A stretch of 54,849 nt of DNA, from NCBI GenBank assembly GCA_913009315.1, contig CAJVZA010000003.1, forward strand, positions 1-54,849, given 5' to 3'. This DNA is from an uncultured Hippea sp. (GTDB lineage: Bacteria > Campylobacterota_A > Desulfurellia > JAADFJ01). Positions 1-8,964 of the stretch are shown piece after piece. The notes below the pieces were generated by a model, which was given only the letters and a program-made list of their open reading frames with translations, was not told where the DNA came from and made no database searches. Each line of letters opens with the position of its first letter. Position 1 is the first letter of the stretch. Position numbers and translations under genes: made by a program.

Positions 1-1
1 G

Positions 2-169
2 CTTCACAATATTATGGTTGAAGAGGAGATTAGTCATGCGATAATTTTGCCTGAATATGCACCGAAAATTGCTTGTCTGCATCCGGTTGAACGGATTTTG
101 AAAGTATCTGAAAAGTATGATGAATTTATACCGTTCGGAGCATTGAATCCGCATCTGCTCAATACTTAA
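2..169 (+). pseudogene. 3'-truncated amidohydrolase fragment, continuing left of the window
   Basis: An open frame entering from the left edge encodes the same peptide as residues about 47-98 of the amidohydrolase at 2927-3745, then diverges after base 156 and stops at 167-169. Bases 1-156 match 3064-3219 with only two differences (positions 70 and 73), both synonymous. An intact protein of this family is about 270 residues, so the copy lacks its C-terminal two thirds, including the later metal-binding His and the GTDFP motif. It is read as a broken duplicate lying just upstream of the aryl-CoA ligase. Whether its 5' part is intact cannot be seen. Confidence 0.75.
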
Positions 170-185
170 GAGGGAAAGAGAACAA

Positions 186-1721
186 GTGGTAGAAGTACCA
201 AAGAAGTTTAATGTCTCAGACTATATTTTGCAAAGAGCGGATGAGCTTGCCTCGAAAACGGCTTATATTTGCGGAGACCAACGGATTACTTATGGGGAAC
301 TGAAACGGAAAGTTAGTCAAGCAGGATGGGCATTCAAAGATTATGGGATTGAAATGGAAAACAGAGTACTTCTTCTTATGAAAGATACGCCTGATCTGCC
401 GATCGCCTTTCTTGGCGCTATAAAGATTGGCGCCGTTCCGGTTATGCTCAATAGCTGGCTTCATGCCGATGATTTTAGATATCTTTTTAATGATTCGAGA
501 GCAAAACTCCTTATTATTGATCGATCGCTTGTTCATTTTTATGAAGAGATAAAGCACGGACTTTCGTTCCTGAAAAAAGTGATTGTGGTGGGAGAAGAAC
601 CGGGTTATGAGAATTTTAAATCATGGATATATAGAAAACCTGAAATTCTGGAATCTGCATCTACCGATAGGGACGATTCAGCTTTTTGGCTGTATACTTC
701 AGGTTCAACAGGTGATCCTAAAGGAGTGATACACCTTCACAGGGATATACCATACTCGGTTGAAACCTACGGGACAACAATACTCAATATCAAAGAAGAT
801 GACATCACCTTTTGCTCATCAAAGCTGTTTTTTGCATACGGTCTCGGAAATAGCCTTTACTATCCTTTAACTTCAGGGGCAACAGTTGTTCTTTATCCTG
901 ATCAACCGCTTGCTGAGGTATTATATGAAATTATAAATCGATATTCTGTTACTATATTTTTTGCCGTTCCAACGCTTTACGGCAGAATGCTTCAAACCGG
1001 AGGATCATTAGGAAAAGTCAAAAAGTGCGTCTCGGCAGGTGAATCTTTGCCTGCTTCAATATACGATCAGTGGCTTAGCCGCTTTAATGTTGAGATAAAC
1101 GATGGTATTGGATCAACAGAGATGCTCCAGACCTATATATCAAACCGTTTTGGGAAGATTAAACCGGGAACCAGCGGAAAACCGGTTGATGGATACGAGG
1201 TAAAGATTGTGGATGAAAACGGTAATTTGCTGCCCGATGGCGAAGTGGGGACATTGATGGTTAAAGGCGGAAGCAGGGCTGCGCGTTACTGGAATAAGGA
1301 AGAAAAGACGAGAGAATCAATGGTTGGTCGATGGTTCAATTCGGGAGACGAATACTATAAAGATAACGACGGCTACTTTCATTATGCAGGGAGAAACGAT
1401 GATATGCTGAAAGTTGGAGCTATCTGGGTATCACCTGCTGAAGTTGAAAACTGCCTTATGTCATTCGTATCTGTTCTTGAAGCTGCGGTTATAGGAAAGA
1501 AGGATAAGCAGAATATGGTTAAGCCGATGGCTTTTGTGGTTCTGAAAAACGGGATCCACGGTTCTGAGAAGCTTACAAACGAGATCAAAGAGTTCTGCAA
1601 AAGTACAATCGCCCATTACAAATACCCCAGATGGATAAAATTTGTGGATAATCTTCCAAAAACATCCACTGGTAAAATACAAAGATTTAAACTGAGAGAA
1701 ATGGAGAATTTACGGAGGTAA
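186..1721 (+). CDS. Benzoate-CoA ligase family protein (AMP-forming aryl-CoA synthetase)
   Basis: This enzyme would activate an aromatic or related carboxylic acid to its CoA thioester with ATP, the usual entry step of anaerobic aromatic degradation. At 511 residues it has the normal family length. The ATP-binding motif YTSGSTGDPKG lies near residue 170, GIGSTEM near 306 and the catalytic C-terminal lysine in TSTGK near 497. The GIGSTEM and GTSGKPVDGYE stretches resemble benzoate-CoA ligases more than fatty-acid ligases. The start is GTG with a purine-rich AGAGGGAAAGAG just upstream. The next gene begins two bases after the stop, and its Shine-Dalgarno sequence lies inside this gene's end, so the two are cotranscribed. 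The exact substrate is inferred, not shown. Confidence 0.85.
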   Translation: MVEVPKKFNVSDYILQRADELASKTAYICGDQRITYGELKRKVSQAGWAFKDYGIEMENRVLLLMKDTPDLPIAFLGAIKIGAVPVMLNSWLHADDFRYLFNDSRAKLLIIDRSLVHFYEEIKHGLSFLKKVIVVGEEPGYENFKSWIYRKPEILESASTDRDDSAFWLYTSGSTGDPKGVIHLHRDIPYSVETYGTTILNIKEDDITFCSSKLFFAYGLGNSLYYPLTSGATVVLYPDQPLAEVLYEIINRYSVTIFFAVPTLYGRMLQTGGSLGKVKKCVSAGESLPASIYDQWLSRFNVEINDGIGSTEMLQTYISNRFGKIKPGTSGKPVDGYEVKIVDENGNLLPDGEVGTLMVKGGSRAARYWNKEEKTRESMVGRWFNSGDEYYKDNDGYFHYAGRNDDMLKVGAIWVSPAEVENCLMSFVSVLEAAVIGKKDKQNMVKPMAFVVLKNGIHGSEKLTNEIKEFCKSTIAHYKYPRWIKFVDNLPKTSTGKIQRFKLREMENLRR

Positions 1722-1723
1722 TT

Positions 1724-2905
1724 ATGTTACGGATTTTTAAAACGAGTTTATTGATAATGGCGATATCGTTGTTTCTATCATCTGTATTTGCTATAAACGG
1801 GTACAGTAAAAGTAAACCTTATGTCCTGGGTGCGGATCTTTCAATTACGGGGCGTTTTTCATTCTTAGGCGATCCTGAAGCTAAAACAGTTCCTCTTGTG
1901 ATTGATCAAATTAACAAGAAAGGCGGGATTAACGGTCATCTGCTGAAAGTGATTGTGTATAACGATGAGAGCGATACAACCAAAGCAAGGCTAAATATTG
2001 AGCGTCTTATAAAAAAAGATCATGTAACCGCGATCATCGGGCCTTCCGAATCATCCACTTCTTTGGCGGTCGTCGATCTTGCAAAGCGCTACAAGATTCC
2101 GCTTATTGCAATGGGATCAAGTGAAAGAATTGTGTTGAATCTAAAAACAGGTAAGCAAAGAAGATGGGTTTTTAAAACTCCTCAGTCCGCTTCGATAGTT
2201 GTCGAAAAAATATATGCTTTTATGCGTGAAAAAGGGATTAAAAGAGTCGCTATCATAACAATAAATGCCGCGTTCGGATTCGACGGAAGAAGACAGCTTA
2301 TAAAATATGCACCTGAATATGGCATAAAAATAGTTGCCGATGAAAAATATGGTCCAAAAGACACTGATATGAGTGTTCAGCTTACGAAAATCAAAAGCAC
2401 TAATGCGCAAGCGCTAGTTAACTGGTCTGCAGGTCCAACCCAGGTCATTGTAACAAGACAGTGGAAACAGCTCGGCCTTTCGAAGAAGATGTTTTTGTTT
2501 CAGAGCCATGCGTTTGGAAGCATAAGAGACATAAAACTTTCCGGAAGTGCTGCAGAAGGTGTATATTTGCCGCTCGGCAAGATTAATGTCGGATGGTTAT
2601 TACCCGCAAATGATCCTCAAAAGAAACCTATAATGGCTTTTGCGAAAAGTTATAAAAAACTTTACGGTATATGGCCTCCGTCTTTCGCAGGACATGCAAA
2701 AGATGCGTTAGGATTGCTGATTGATGCGCTCAAAACCGTCGGTCCGAACAAGGCAAAGATAAGAAATTATATTGAGCATAAAAAGGATTATATCGGAATG
2801 CATGGGATATTTAACTTTTCGCCAAACGATCATAACGGTTTAACAAAAGACAGTGCACTTGTGATGGTTGAAGTAAAAAACGGAGGATGGGTCATTGTCC
2901 ATTAA
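1724..2905 (+). CDS. ABC transporter substrate-binding protein, Liv/branched-chain type
   Basis: This is a periplasmic solute receptor of the Peripla_BP_6 (LivJ-like) family. A hydrophobic N-terminal signal (about residues 5-25, ending near SVFA) precedes the typical start of the mature protein, YVLGADLSITG. The later GPSESSTSLAVVDLA and GHAKDALGLLIDAL stretches also fit the family. It is 393 residues, the usual size. Proteins of this family bind branched-chain amino acids but also benzoate-like aromatic acids. Its position between an aryl-CoA ligase and an amidohydrolase suggests it delivers the acid activated by the ligase. No permease or ATPase genes are in the window; they may lie to the left. 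The start ATG has GGAGG six bases upstream. Confidence 0.88.
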   Translation: MLRIFKTSLLIMAISLFLSSVFAINGYSKSKPYVLGADLSITGRFSFLGDPEAKTVPLVIDQINKKGGINGHLLKVIVYNDESDTTKARLNIERLIKKDHVTAIIGPSESSTSLAVVDLAKRYKIPLIAMGSSERIVLNLKTGKQRRWVFKTPQSASIVVEKIYAFMREKGIKRVAIITINAAFGFDGRRQLIKYAPEYGIKIVADEKYGPKDTDMSVQLTKIKSTNAQALVNWSAGPTQVIVTRQWKQLGLSKKMFLFQSHAFGSIRDIKLSGSAAEGVYLPLGKINVGWLLPANDPQKKPIMAFAKSYKKLYGIWPPSFAGHAKDALGLLIDALKTVGPNKAKIRNYIEHKKDYIGMHGIFNFSPNDHNGLTKDSALVMVEVKNGGWVIVH

Positions 2906-2926
2906 AATAAATTGTAGGTGTAATCA

Positions 2927-3745
2927 ATGAAAATATTTGATGTTCACGTTCATGTAGGTGATAAATTTGCCTGGAAAGAAGAGGCATTCAGCTATCTTAT
3001 GTCGCTTGGAAAACGGTATGAAAAAAGACTTTATGATGATGCCGGCAATCAAATTGACAGCGAGCTTCACAATATTATGGTTGAAGAGGAGATTAGTCAT
3101 GCGATAATTTTGCCTGAATATGCACCGAAAATCGCCTGTCTGCATCCGGTTGAACGGATTTTGAAAGTATCTGAAAAGTATGATGAATTTATACCGTTCG
3201 GAGCATTGAATCCGCATCTCCACAACCCTGTCAAAGAGTTTGAACGCCAGCTTGCGCTGGGAATAAAAGGCATAAAACTTCACCCTGTTCATTGCGAGCA
3301 TTATGTAAATGACAGTGCGCTGTATCCTGTTTATGACAGATGCAGCAATCTGAATATTCCGGTTATGCTGCACGCCGGCACCTCTATATTTACCGGTTCG
3401 AGAATGAGATACGCCGATCCTTATACATATGATGATGTTGCAGCCGATTTTCCCGATTTAACAATTATACTCTCTCATGGGGGAAGAAGTTTTTGGCATC
3501 AGCAGGCTGAATTTATGGTGAGAAGACATAAGAATGTTTATATCGATGTTTGCGGTCTGCCTCCAAAAAATCTTCCCAAACTATTTCCATCAATGGGACG
3601 ATTTCCGGAAAAATTTCTTTTTGGAACCGATTTCCCCGGTGTGCCGGGCATAAGAGCAAATGCAGAGGCAATCTATCGGCTGGATATCTCCTCTGAGGCA
3701 AAATCGCTTATCTGTTATGAAAATGCGGCGAGGCTGTTTTTATAG
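2927..3745 (+). CDS. Amidohydrolase family (amidohydrolase_2) metal-dependent hydrolase or decarboxylase
   Basis: A 272-residue TIM-barrel protein of the amidohydrolase_2 family, which includes aminocarboxymuconate-semialdehyde decarboxylase and related ring-cleavage-product enzymes. The metal-binding HxH is in DVHVHVGD (His 7 and His 9). A further His is in VMLHAGTS (near 151), another in ILSHGGRSFW (near 186), and the catalytic Asp is in GTDFPG (near 236). It is the third gene of the short aromatic-type operon, 21 bases after the solute-binding gene, with a weak ribosome binding site (TAGGTG). The substrate cannot be named from sequence. Codons 47-98 are duplicated at the left edge of the window. 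Confidence 0.82.
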   Translation: MKIFDVHVHVGDKFAWKEEAFSYLMSLGKRYEKRLYDDAGNQIDSELHNIMVEEEISHAIILPEYAPKIACLHPVERILKVSEKYDEFIPFGALNPHLHNPVKEFERQLALGIKGIKLHPVHCEHYVNDSALYPVYDRCSNLNIPVMLHAGTSIFTGSRMRYADPYTYDDVAADFPDLTIILSHGGRSFWHQQAEFMVRRHKNVYIDVCGLPPKNLPKLFPSMGRFPEKFLFGTDFPGVPGIRANAEAIYRLDISSEAKSLICYENAARLFL

Positions 3746-3775
3746 TTTCTTCGCGCTTTATTGCGCAGCAATTTT

Positions 3776-3796
3776 ACTGAAGGATAAGAATTCAGT
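3776..3796. terminator. Possible small hairpin between convergent genes
   Basis: ACTGAA (3776-3781) and TTCAGT (3791-3796) form a perfect 6-bp stem with a 9-base loop. T-rich tracts lie on both sides, TTTT before and ATCTTTT after. It sits where the amidohydrolase operon and the minus-strand CoA-binding gene converge, so it could act weakly in both directions. The stem is AT-rich and short. Confidence 0.3.
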
Positions 3797-4196
3797 ATCT
3801 TTTGGAATGCTCTATTTTCATGCATCTGTTTGATACGACGAGAAGTCCGGCAGACTCAGCTTTTTTTTCAGCTTCAGGATTTTTGATTCCCAATTGAAGC
3901 CATACGGATTTTGCACCTATCTTGATTGCTTCATCTATAATAGGCAGTACTGCTTCAGATTTTCGGAATATATCAACAACGTCTATCGGAAACGGAATTT
4001 CCGATAGACTGCCGTAGCATTTCTCACCTAATATCTCATTCATTCCGGGTCTTACAGGGACAATTTTGTACCCATGCTTTTGCAGATATTGAGCAACTTG
4101 CCGGCTCGGACGTTCTTTTTTCGGTGATAAGCCTACAATGGCGACTACCTTATAGTTCTTTAATATCTCTTCGATTCTCTCTTTTATCTCGTTCAT
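3792..4196 (-). CDS. CoA-binding domain protein, YccU family
   Basis: A 134-residue single-domain Rossmann-like protein of the CoA-binding family PF13380 (E. coli YccU). The recognisable parts are VVAIVGLSPKKERPS near residues 17-31, PVRPGMNEILGEKCYGS in the middle and KSVWLQLGI followed by a conserved RCMKIEH near the C-terminus. Family members bind CoA or acyl-CoA, but their physiological role is largely unknown. The gene follows dnaJ on the same strand after 44 bases, with AAGAAGG before the ATG, so it may be the last gene of the heat-shock operon. The link to protein folding is only positional. Confidence 0.8.
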   Translation of the reverse strand: MNEIKERIEEILKNYKVVAIVGLSPKKERPSRQVAQYLQKHGYKIVPVRPGMNEILGEKCYGSLSEIPFPIDVVDIFRKSEAVLPIIDEAIKIGAKSVWLQLGIKNPEAEKKAESAGLLVVSNRCMKIEHSKRY

Positions 4197-4240
4197 TTTT
4201 ACCTTCTTTGCATCATAGGCAGGACATTCTAAAATAGCTT

Positions 4241-5308
4241 CTATGCATTAAGTGTTCCTTTAAAAAAAGTCTTTATTTTTTCGATAATATCTTTGTCGTT
4301 TTTGGCATTATCATAAAGTTCCGCAAATTCTTTAAACCGTTTTTTAGCCTCGAAGGTCAGATTTTTTGGAGTTTCAACGAATATTCTGACAATCTGGTTT
4401 CCTCCTCTTATCCCTTTGCCTCTCAAGATAAATTCTTCTCCTGAGTCTGTGCCGGCCGGTATTTTGATCTGTTCATAGCCATATACGGTTTCCACATTGA
4501 TCGTATCACCTAACACGGCGCTGACAAGTGATATAGGCTGATGCAGTATTATGCTGTTTCCGTCTCTGGTGAATTTTGTATCGTTGGTGACACTGAATTT
4601 AAGATAGAGGTCTCCGTTGGGTCCGCCGTTGCTGCCGGCATGGCCGTAGCCGTTCAATCTATAGTAGTGTCCGTTGTCGATACCCGCAGGAATTTTAATA
4701 GTTATCTTTTTTGGTTCTTTGACGGTTCCGCTGCCTTTGCAGACTGAACATCTTTTGGATATTATTCGTCCGGTGCCGCCGCATTTTGAGCATGTGGTGG
4801 AAAGAGAGATGAATCCGTGCGATATTTGGGTGCTGCCTCGTCCTGCGCATCTGGTGCAGGTAACAGTGTCTCCACCGACTCCGCCGCATAAATGACAGTT
4901 TTTTTCATAGTTTATCTTTATAGTTTTGTTTGCTCCCAATACTGCTTCTCTGAAACTGATCTTCAGTATCTGCTCAATATCATCTCCTGCCGCAGCGCTT
5001 GATGTTTCCGTAGAAGTCCCAAAAAAATCACCAAATAGATCGCCTAAGCCGCCGAAACCAAAGTTTTTAAATATGTCGTTTAAATTGATATTGGATCTGT
5101 CTACTGATCCAAACTGATCAAACTGAGCTCTCTTTTTTGGATCGGATAAAACCGCATATGCCTCGCTTATCTGTTTGAATCGTTCTTCCGCCTGCTTATC
5201 ACCCGGATTTTTGTCCGGGTGATATTTCATTGCAAGCCTTCTATATACAACTTTTATCTGATCTGTTGATGCAGATCTTTCTACTCCAAGTATTTGATAA
5301 TAATCCAT
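4241..5308 (-). CDS. dnaJ: Chaperone protein DnaJ
   Basis: DnaJ is the Hsp40 co-chaperone that delivers substrates to DnaK and stimulates its ATPase. An N-terminal J domain carries the HPD motif at residues 30-32. It is followed by a Gly/Phe-rich linker ([14 protein letters not shown]) and four CxxCxGxG-type zinc motifs at roughly residues 136-197 ([32 protein letters not shown]). The C-terminal substrate-binding and dimerisation domain comes last. At 355 residues it is slightly shorter than the common 370-380. It lies 10 bases after dnaK in the hrcA-grpE-dnaK-dnaJ order and should share its heat-shock control. Confidence 0.97.
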   Translation of the reverse strand: MDYYQILGVERSASTDQIKVVYRRLAMKYHPDKNPGDKQAEERFKQISEAYAVLSDPKKRAQFDQFGSVDRSNINLNDIFKNFGFGGLGDLFGDFFGTSTETSSAAAGDDIEQILKISFREAVLGANKTIKINYEKNCHLCGGVGGDTVTCTRCAGRGSTQISHGFISLSTTCSKCGGTGRIISKRCSVCKGSGTVKEPKKITIKIPAGIDNGHYYRLNGYGHAGSNGGPNGDLYLKFSVTNDTKFTRDGNSIILHQPISLVSAVLGDTINVETVYGYEQIKIPAGTDSGEEFILRGKGIRGGNQIVRIFVETPKNLTFEAKKRFKEFAELYDNAKNDKDIIEKIKTFFKGTLNA

Positions 5309-5318
5309 CTACACAGAC

Positions 5319-7223
5319 CTATTTATCCTCTTCTTCAACTTCGGCATCTATGACCTCTTCCTCGTTTGTCTCATCGTTATGCCCTGCGCTTTCTGAGCCT
5401 GATTCGGCAGATTTATCGCTGCCGGCTTTGTATGCCTGCTCCGCAATCTTGCCGGATGCGCTAACAACATTTTTTATGGCCGATTCTATCGCTTCTTTGT
5501 CGTTCTCATCTTTAACCTTTTTTAGGTTTTCCAACACACTGTTAATATTGCTCTTATCGTCTTGTGAAACTTTATCGCCAAGCTCATTAAGCGATTTTTC
5601 CGTTGCATATATGAGGTTATCTGCTTTGTTCCTGGTATCGATAAGTTCTTTCTTCTTTTTGTCTTCATCTGCATGCGCTTCGGCTTCTGCCTGCATCTTC
5701 TTGATCTCTTCATCGCTTAGACCGGATGATGCCGTAATTTTGATAGCTTGTTCTTTGCCGGTCGCTTTATCTTTAGCGCTCACATTTAATATACCGTTTG
5801 CGTCAATGTCAAAGGTGACCTCTATTTGAGGCACGCCTCTTGGTGCGGCAGGAATACCTACAAGCTCAAACCGCCCCAAAGTTTTGTTGTCCTGAGCCAT
5901 AGGTCGTTCACCTTGAAGAACGTGGATGGTGACTGCCGATTGGCTATCCTCAGCGGTTGTAAATATCTGACTTTTTCTGGTAGGAATAGTGGTATTTTTC
6001 TCAATTATCTTTGTCATCACCCCGCCGAGAGTTTCAATTCCAAGTGATAAAGGTGTTACGTCGAGAAGGAGAACATCTTTGACATCGCCTTTTAAAACTC
6101 CGCCCTGAATTGCTGCTCCTATGGCGACCGCTTCATCCGGATTTATATCCTGCCGCGGTTCTTTGCCGAAAAACTCTTTCACCTTTTGCTGAACCAGAGG
6201 AGTTCTCGTCATTCCTCCTACAAGTATAACATAATTTATATCGGACGGCTTGAGATTTGCATCTTCTAATGCCTTTTTGCATGGCTTTATCGTGCTTTCA
6301 ATCAGCGGCAAAACCAGCTGTTCAAGGTGAGCTCTGGTGAGTTTCAAATTAAGATGTTTCGGACCGGTGGCGTCTGCTGTTATGAAAGGAAGATTTATTT
6401 CGGTCTCAAGGCTTGAAGAAAGCTCAATTTTTGCCTTCTCTGCTGCATCCTTAAGACGCTGCAGGGCTATTGAATCGGTTCTCAGATCGATGCCGTTTTC
6501 TTTTTTGAATGTATCTAACGTCCAATCTAATATTTTGCGGTCAAAATCGTCTCCGCCTAAATATGTGTCGCCGTTGGTTGATTTGACTTCAAATACCCCG
6601 TCTGCAATTTCAAGAATCGATATATCAAAGGTTCCTCCGCCAAGATCATACACTGCGATATTACCTTTTTTATTTTTATCCAATCCAAAGGCGAGTGCGG
6701 CCGCAGTTGGTTCGTTAATTATTCTGAGAACATTTAAACCGGCAATAGCGCCTGAATCTTTGGTGGCCTTTCTCTGGCTGTCATTAAAGTATGCAGGAAC
6801 CGTTATTACCGCATCCTTAATTTTTTCTCCCAGCTGGCTTTCTGCATCTGCTTTGAGTTTTTGAAGAATAGCTGCAGATATTTCCTGTGTTGAGAGCGAT
6901 TTTCCGTCTATCTTTATTCTGCAGTCGTTACCCGGTCCCTGAATCAATTTGTAAGGAAGTCTTTTTTTTGCGTCTTTTACCTCTTCTGAATCGTAATGTC
7001 TGCCTATGAGTCTTTTGATCGAAAATATGGTTTTTGAAGGATTTGTGATAGCTTGTCTTTTTGCAGATTGCCCCACAAGACGTTCTCCTTTATCGGTAAA
7101 GGCCACTATTGATGGCGTTGTGCGGGTTCCTTCGCTGTTGGTTATTACTTTTGGTTCTCCGGACTGCATTATTGCCATGCATGAGTTTGTTGTTCCTAAG
7201 TCGATTCCTAATACCTTACTCAT
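5319..7223 (-). CDS. dnaK: Chaperone protein DnaK (Hsp70)
   Basis: DnaK is the ATP-driven Hsp70 chaperone that folds and protects cytosolic proteins. The 634-residue protein has the N-terminal phosphate-1 motif GIDLGTTNS (residues 6-14), the signature [15 protein letters not shown] near residue 190 and [11 protein letters not shown] near 330. A substrate-binding domain and an acidic C-terminal tail ending EVEEEDK follow. The length is normal for bacterial DnaK. Its start overlaps the end of grpE by 8 bases, which implies translational coupling with the nucleotide-exchange factor. Confidence 0.98.
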   Translation of the reverse strand: MSKVLGIDLGTTNSCMAIMQSGEPKVITNSEGTRTTPSIVAFTDKGERLVGQSAKRQAITNPSKTIFSIKRLIGRHYDSEEVKDAKKRLPYKLIQGPGNDCRIKIDGKSLSTQEISAAILQKLKADAESQLGEKIKDAVITVPAYFNDSQRKATKDSGAIAGLNVLRIINEPTAAALAFGLDKNKKGNIAVYDLGGGTFDISILEIADGVFEVKSTNGDTYLGGDDFDRKILDWTLDTFKKENGIDLRTDSIALQRLKDAAEKAKIELSSSLETEINLPFITADATGPKHLNLKLTRAHLEQLVLPLIESTIKPCKKALEDANLKPSDINYVILVGGMTRTPLVQQKVKEFFGKEPRQDINPDEAVAIGAAIQGGVLKGDVKDVLLLDVTPLSLGIETLGGVMTKIIEKNTTIPTRKSQIFTTAEDSQSAVTIHVLQGERPMAQDNKTLGRFELVGIPAAPRGVPQIEVTFDIDANGILNVSAKDKATGKEQAIKITASSGLSDEEIKKMQAEAEAHADEDKKKKELIDTRNKADNLIYATEKSLNELGDKVSQDDKSNINSVLENLKKVKDENDKEAIESAIKNVVSASGKIAEQAYKAGSDKSAESGSESAGHNDETNEEEVIDAEVEEEDK

Positions 7224-7779
7224 CTTCTTCCTCCATTTTGGCGTTTATTAATCTACTATTATTTTCTTCATCTTCTTTTTCTCTGCCGCTTACAATAACC
7301 TTTGCGGGTCTTAAACACAACCCTTTTGTTATGTAACCTCTTTCAAGCTGAGCTATAATTTTGTTTTTAGGCAGCTTACTCTGTTTGTCTATCATCATAG
7401 CTTCATGAATATTCGGGTCAAACTGTTTGTTTTCAGTATCAATTACCTCTATGCCTTTATTCTGCAGTATGGAATCGATTTTTTTTAATATCAACTTAAC
7501 GCCCTCAATAAATGCCAGCATGTTTTCGTCAAGTTTGTCGGCAAATTTATCCGACATTTTAAGCGTATTCTCAAGCTCGTCGGCAATAGGCAGAAAGTCC
7601 TTTATATTTTCTCTGATACTATTTTCCGCAATACTCAGTTTGTCTTTCGATGCGTTTTTTTTATAATTCTCGAAATCGGCATAGAGTCTTATATATTTGT
7701 CATTGAGCGCATTAAATTTATCCAGCAATTTGTTGTACTCCTCTGTTTTACTCTTGTTATCACCCTTTTCGTTCGGCAT
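7216..7779 (-). CDS. grpE: Nucleotide exchange factor GrpE
   Basis: GrpE releases ADP from DnaK. The 187-residue protein has a charged, coiled-coil-prone N-terminal half (for example [19 protein letters not shown], residues about 29-47). The family C-terminal region contains [20 protein letters not shown] and [20 protein letters not shown]. It lies between hrcA (immediately upstream, no gap) and dnaK (8-base overlap), the standard order of HrcA-controlled operons. Confidence 0.95.
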   Translation of the reverse strand: MPNEKGDNKSKTEEYNKLLDKFNALNDKYIRLYADFENYKKNASKDKLSIAENSIRENIKDFLPIADELENTLKMSDKFADKLDENMLAFIEGVKLILKKIDSILQNKGIEVIDTENKQFDPNIHEAMMIDKQSKLPKNKIIAQLERGYITKGLCLRPAKVIVSGREKEDEENNSRLINAKMEEEDE

Positions 7780-8811
7780 TTATTTATGTTCCTCCTCCTC
7801 GTATCTTTTTATAAACCATTTGAGTTGTATAGCTGCCTGATCGACCAAAAGCAGGTTCCTCTTGTAGTTCATCCTGAACGGACCGATCATGCCGATAAAT
7901 CCTCTGTTATTTTTTATGTTATAATCAGATGCTATTAGTGATGTTTCATCCGACAGATGAAGAGGATTATCTTTTCCTATGAATACCTTTGATCCTGAAC
8001 TATCCATTGCCTTGTTTAATATATTCGCAATTATCTCTTTTTTTTCAAGCAGCGATACGAGTGATTTTAAAAAACCGATATTTGCGTTGAGTTTCTTCAT
8101 TCCGAGAAGATTGTCAATTCCGCTAATAGCAACTCTTCTCTTTTTATCATATAGTTTTTCGTATAGATCTATTATCGAATTGTAGAGCTGCTCGCATCTT
8201 GCTCTTTTGGCTTTTATATCACTGATTATGCTGTCTTTTATATCCTTGATGGGAAAATTTTTATATCTTTTGTTCAGATTAGAGATAATCTTCTTTAGAT
8301 ATAAAAATCCGTCTTCATCCGTATTAATAATTTCGCTTATCATCCATCCGTATTCCAAAACAATAATTAGGTATCCTTTGGTTTTATCAAGATTTATGAG
8401 GTCTATTTTTTTAAGCTTTAATTCCGTTAGTTCGGGTGCTGTGATTGCCACGAGATAGTTGCTTTGACGAGACAGCCATGAGGAGGCAGCCGTCAAGGCG
8501 GTTTTCAATGTATCGCTGTTCTTAATAAAAACAGGAACAACAGCGTTTGGCGTCCTGTCCCGTTTCAGTATATTATTTACGTAATATCTGTAGCCCATTT
8601 CAGTGGGCACTTTTCCGCTCGACGTATATATGCTTTTCAGATAGCCCATATCCTGGAGATCATAAAGAGCATTTCTAAGCGTAGCAGGAGACATCAAAAG
8701 GCCGTATTTTTTTACAATTTTGAGCGATCCTTCGGATTTGCCATGCTCAATATAGTTCTCTACAACAATCTCCAATATTTTGTGAAGCCTTTCGGTCTCT
8801 ATAGTTTTCAT
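7780..8811 (-). CDS. hrcA: Heat-inducible transcription repressor HrcA
   Basis: HrcA represses class I heat-shock operons by binding the CIRCE inverted repeat and is kept active by chaperonins. The 343-residue protein starts with a winged-helix DNA-binding domain (LHKILEIVVENYIEHGK, then SPATLRNALYDLQDMGYL and SSGKVPTEMGYRYYV). A C-terminal domain with GFIGMIGPFRMNYKR near residues 306-320 matches the family. The highly conserved GxPVGS segment after the first helix is replaced by GKSEGS, a modest departure. It is the first gene of the operon, and an operator lies three bases before its start codon, so it is probably autoregulated. Confidence 0.93.
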   Translation of the reverse strand: MKTIETERLHKILEIVVENYIEHGKSEGSLKIVKKYGLLMSPATLRNALYDLQDMGYLKSIYTSSGKVPTEMGYRYYVNNILKRDRTPNAVVPVFIKNSDTLKTALTAASSWLSRQSNYLVAITAPELTELKLKKIDLINLDKTKGYLIIVLEYGWMISEIINTDEDGFLYLKKIISNLNKRYKNFPIKDIKDSIISDIKAKRARCEQLYNSIIDLYEKLYDKKRRVAISGIDNLLGMKKLNANIGFLKSLVSLLEKKEIIANILNKAMDSSGSKVFIGKDNPLHLSDETSLIASDYNIKNNRGFIGMIGPFRMNYKRNLLLVDQAAIQLKWFIKRYEEEEHK

Positions 8812-8814
8812 AAA

Positions 8815-8841
8815 TTAGCACTCTCTACCATGATCTGCTAA
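8815..8841 (-). promoter_or_regulatory. CIRCE operator (HrcA-binding site), one arm degenerate
   Basis: On the plus strand TTAGCACTC (8815-8823) is a perfect CIRCE half-site. After the canonical 9-base spacer comes ATCTGCTAA (8833-8841), which keeps six of the nine bases of GAGTGCTAA. Spacing and position match known CIRCE elements. Read on the minus strand, the perfect arm lies three bases before the hrcA ATG and contains its purine-rich ribosome binding site (GAGAG). The other arm covers the predicted transcription start. Confidence 0.85.
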
Positions 8842-8842
8842 C

Positions 8843-8870
8843 AAGATAGCCTGTTGTTCTATGATGTCAA
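8843..8870 (-). promoter_or_regulatory. Sigma70-type promoter of the hrcA-grpE-dnaK-dnaJ operon
   Basis: On the minus strand a consensus -35 TTGACA (8865-8870) is followed by a 16-base spacer and a -10 TATCTT (8843-8848). Transcription would begin near 8836, inside the CIRCE element, so HrcA bound there would block initiation directly. Confidence 0.75.
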
Positions 8871-8964
8871 GGGCAACTCTTCTAATTCTGAGCGTTCCGA
8901 ATTGAGAATCCAATCAATCTCATAAACTCATCTTACGCATTAGATGGTGCCCCGTAAAATTTAA

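Noticed and set aside
8871-8964. Terminator behind the ClC gene
   Set aside because: Only an imperfect AATTC/GAATT stem without a T-run is visible.
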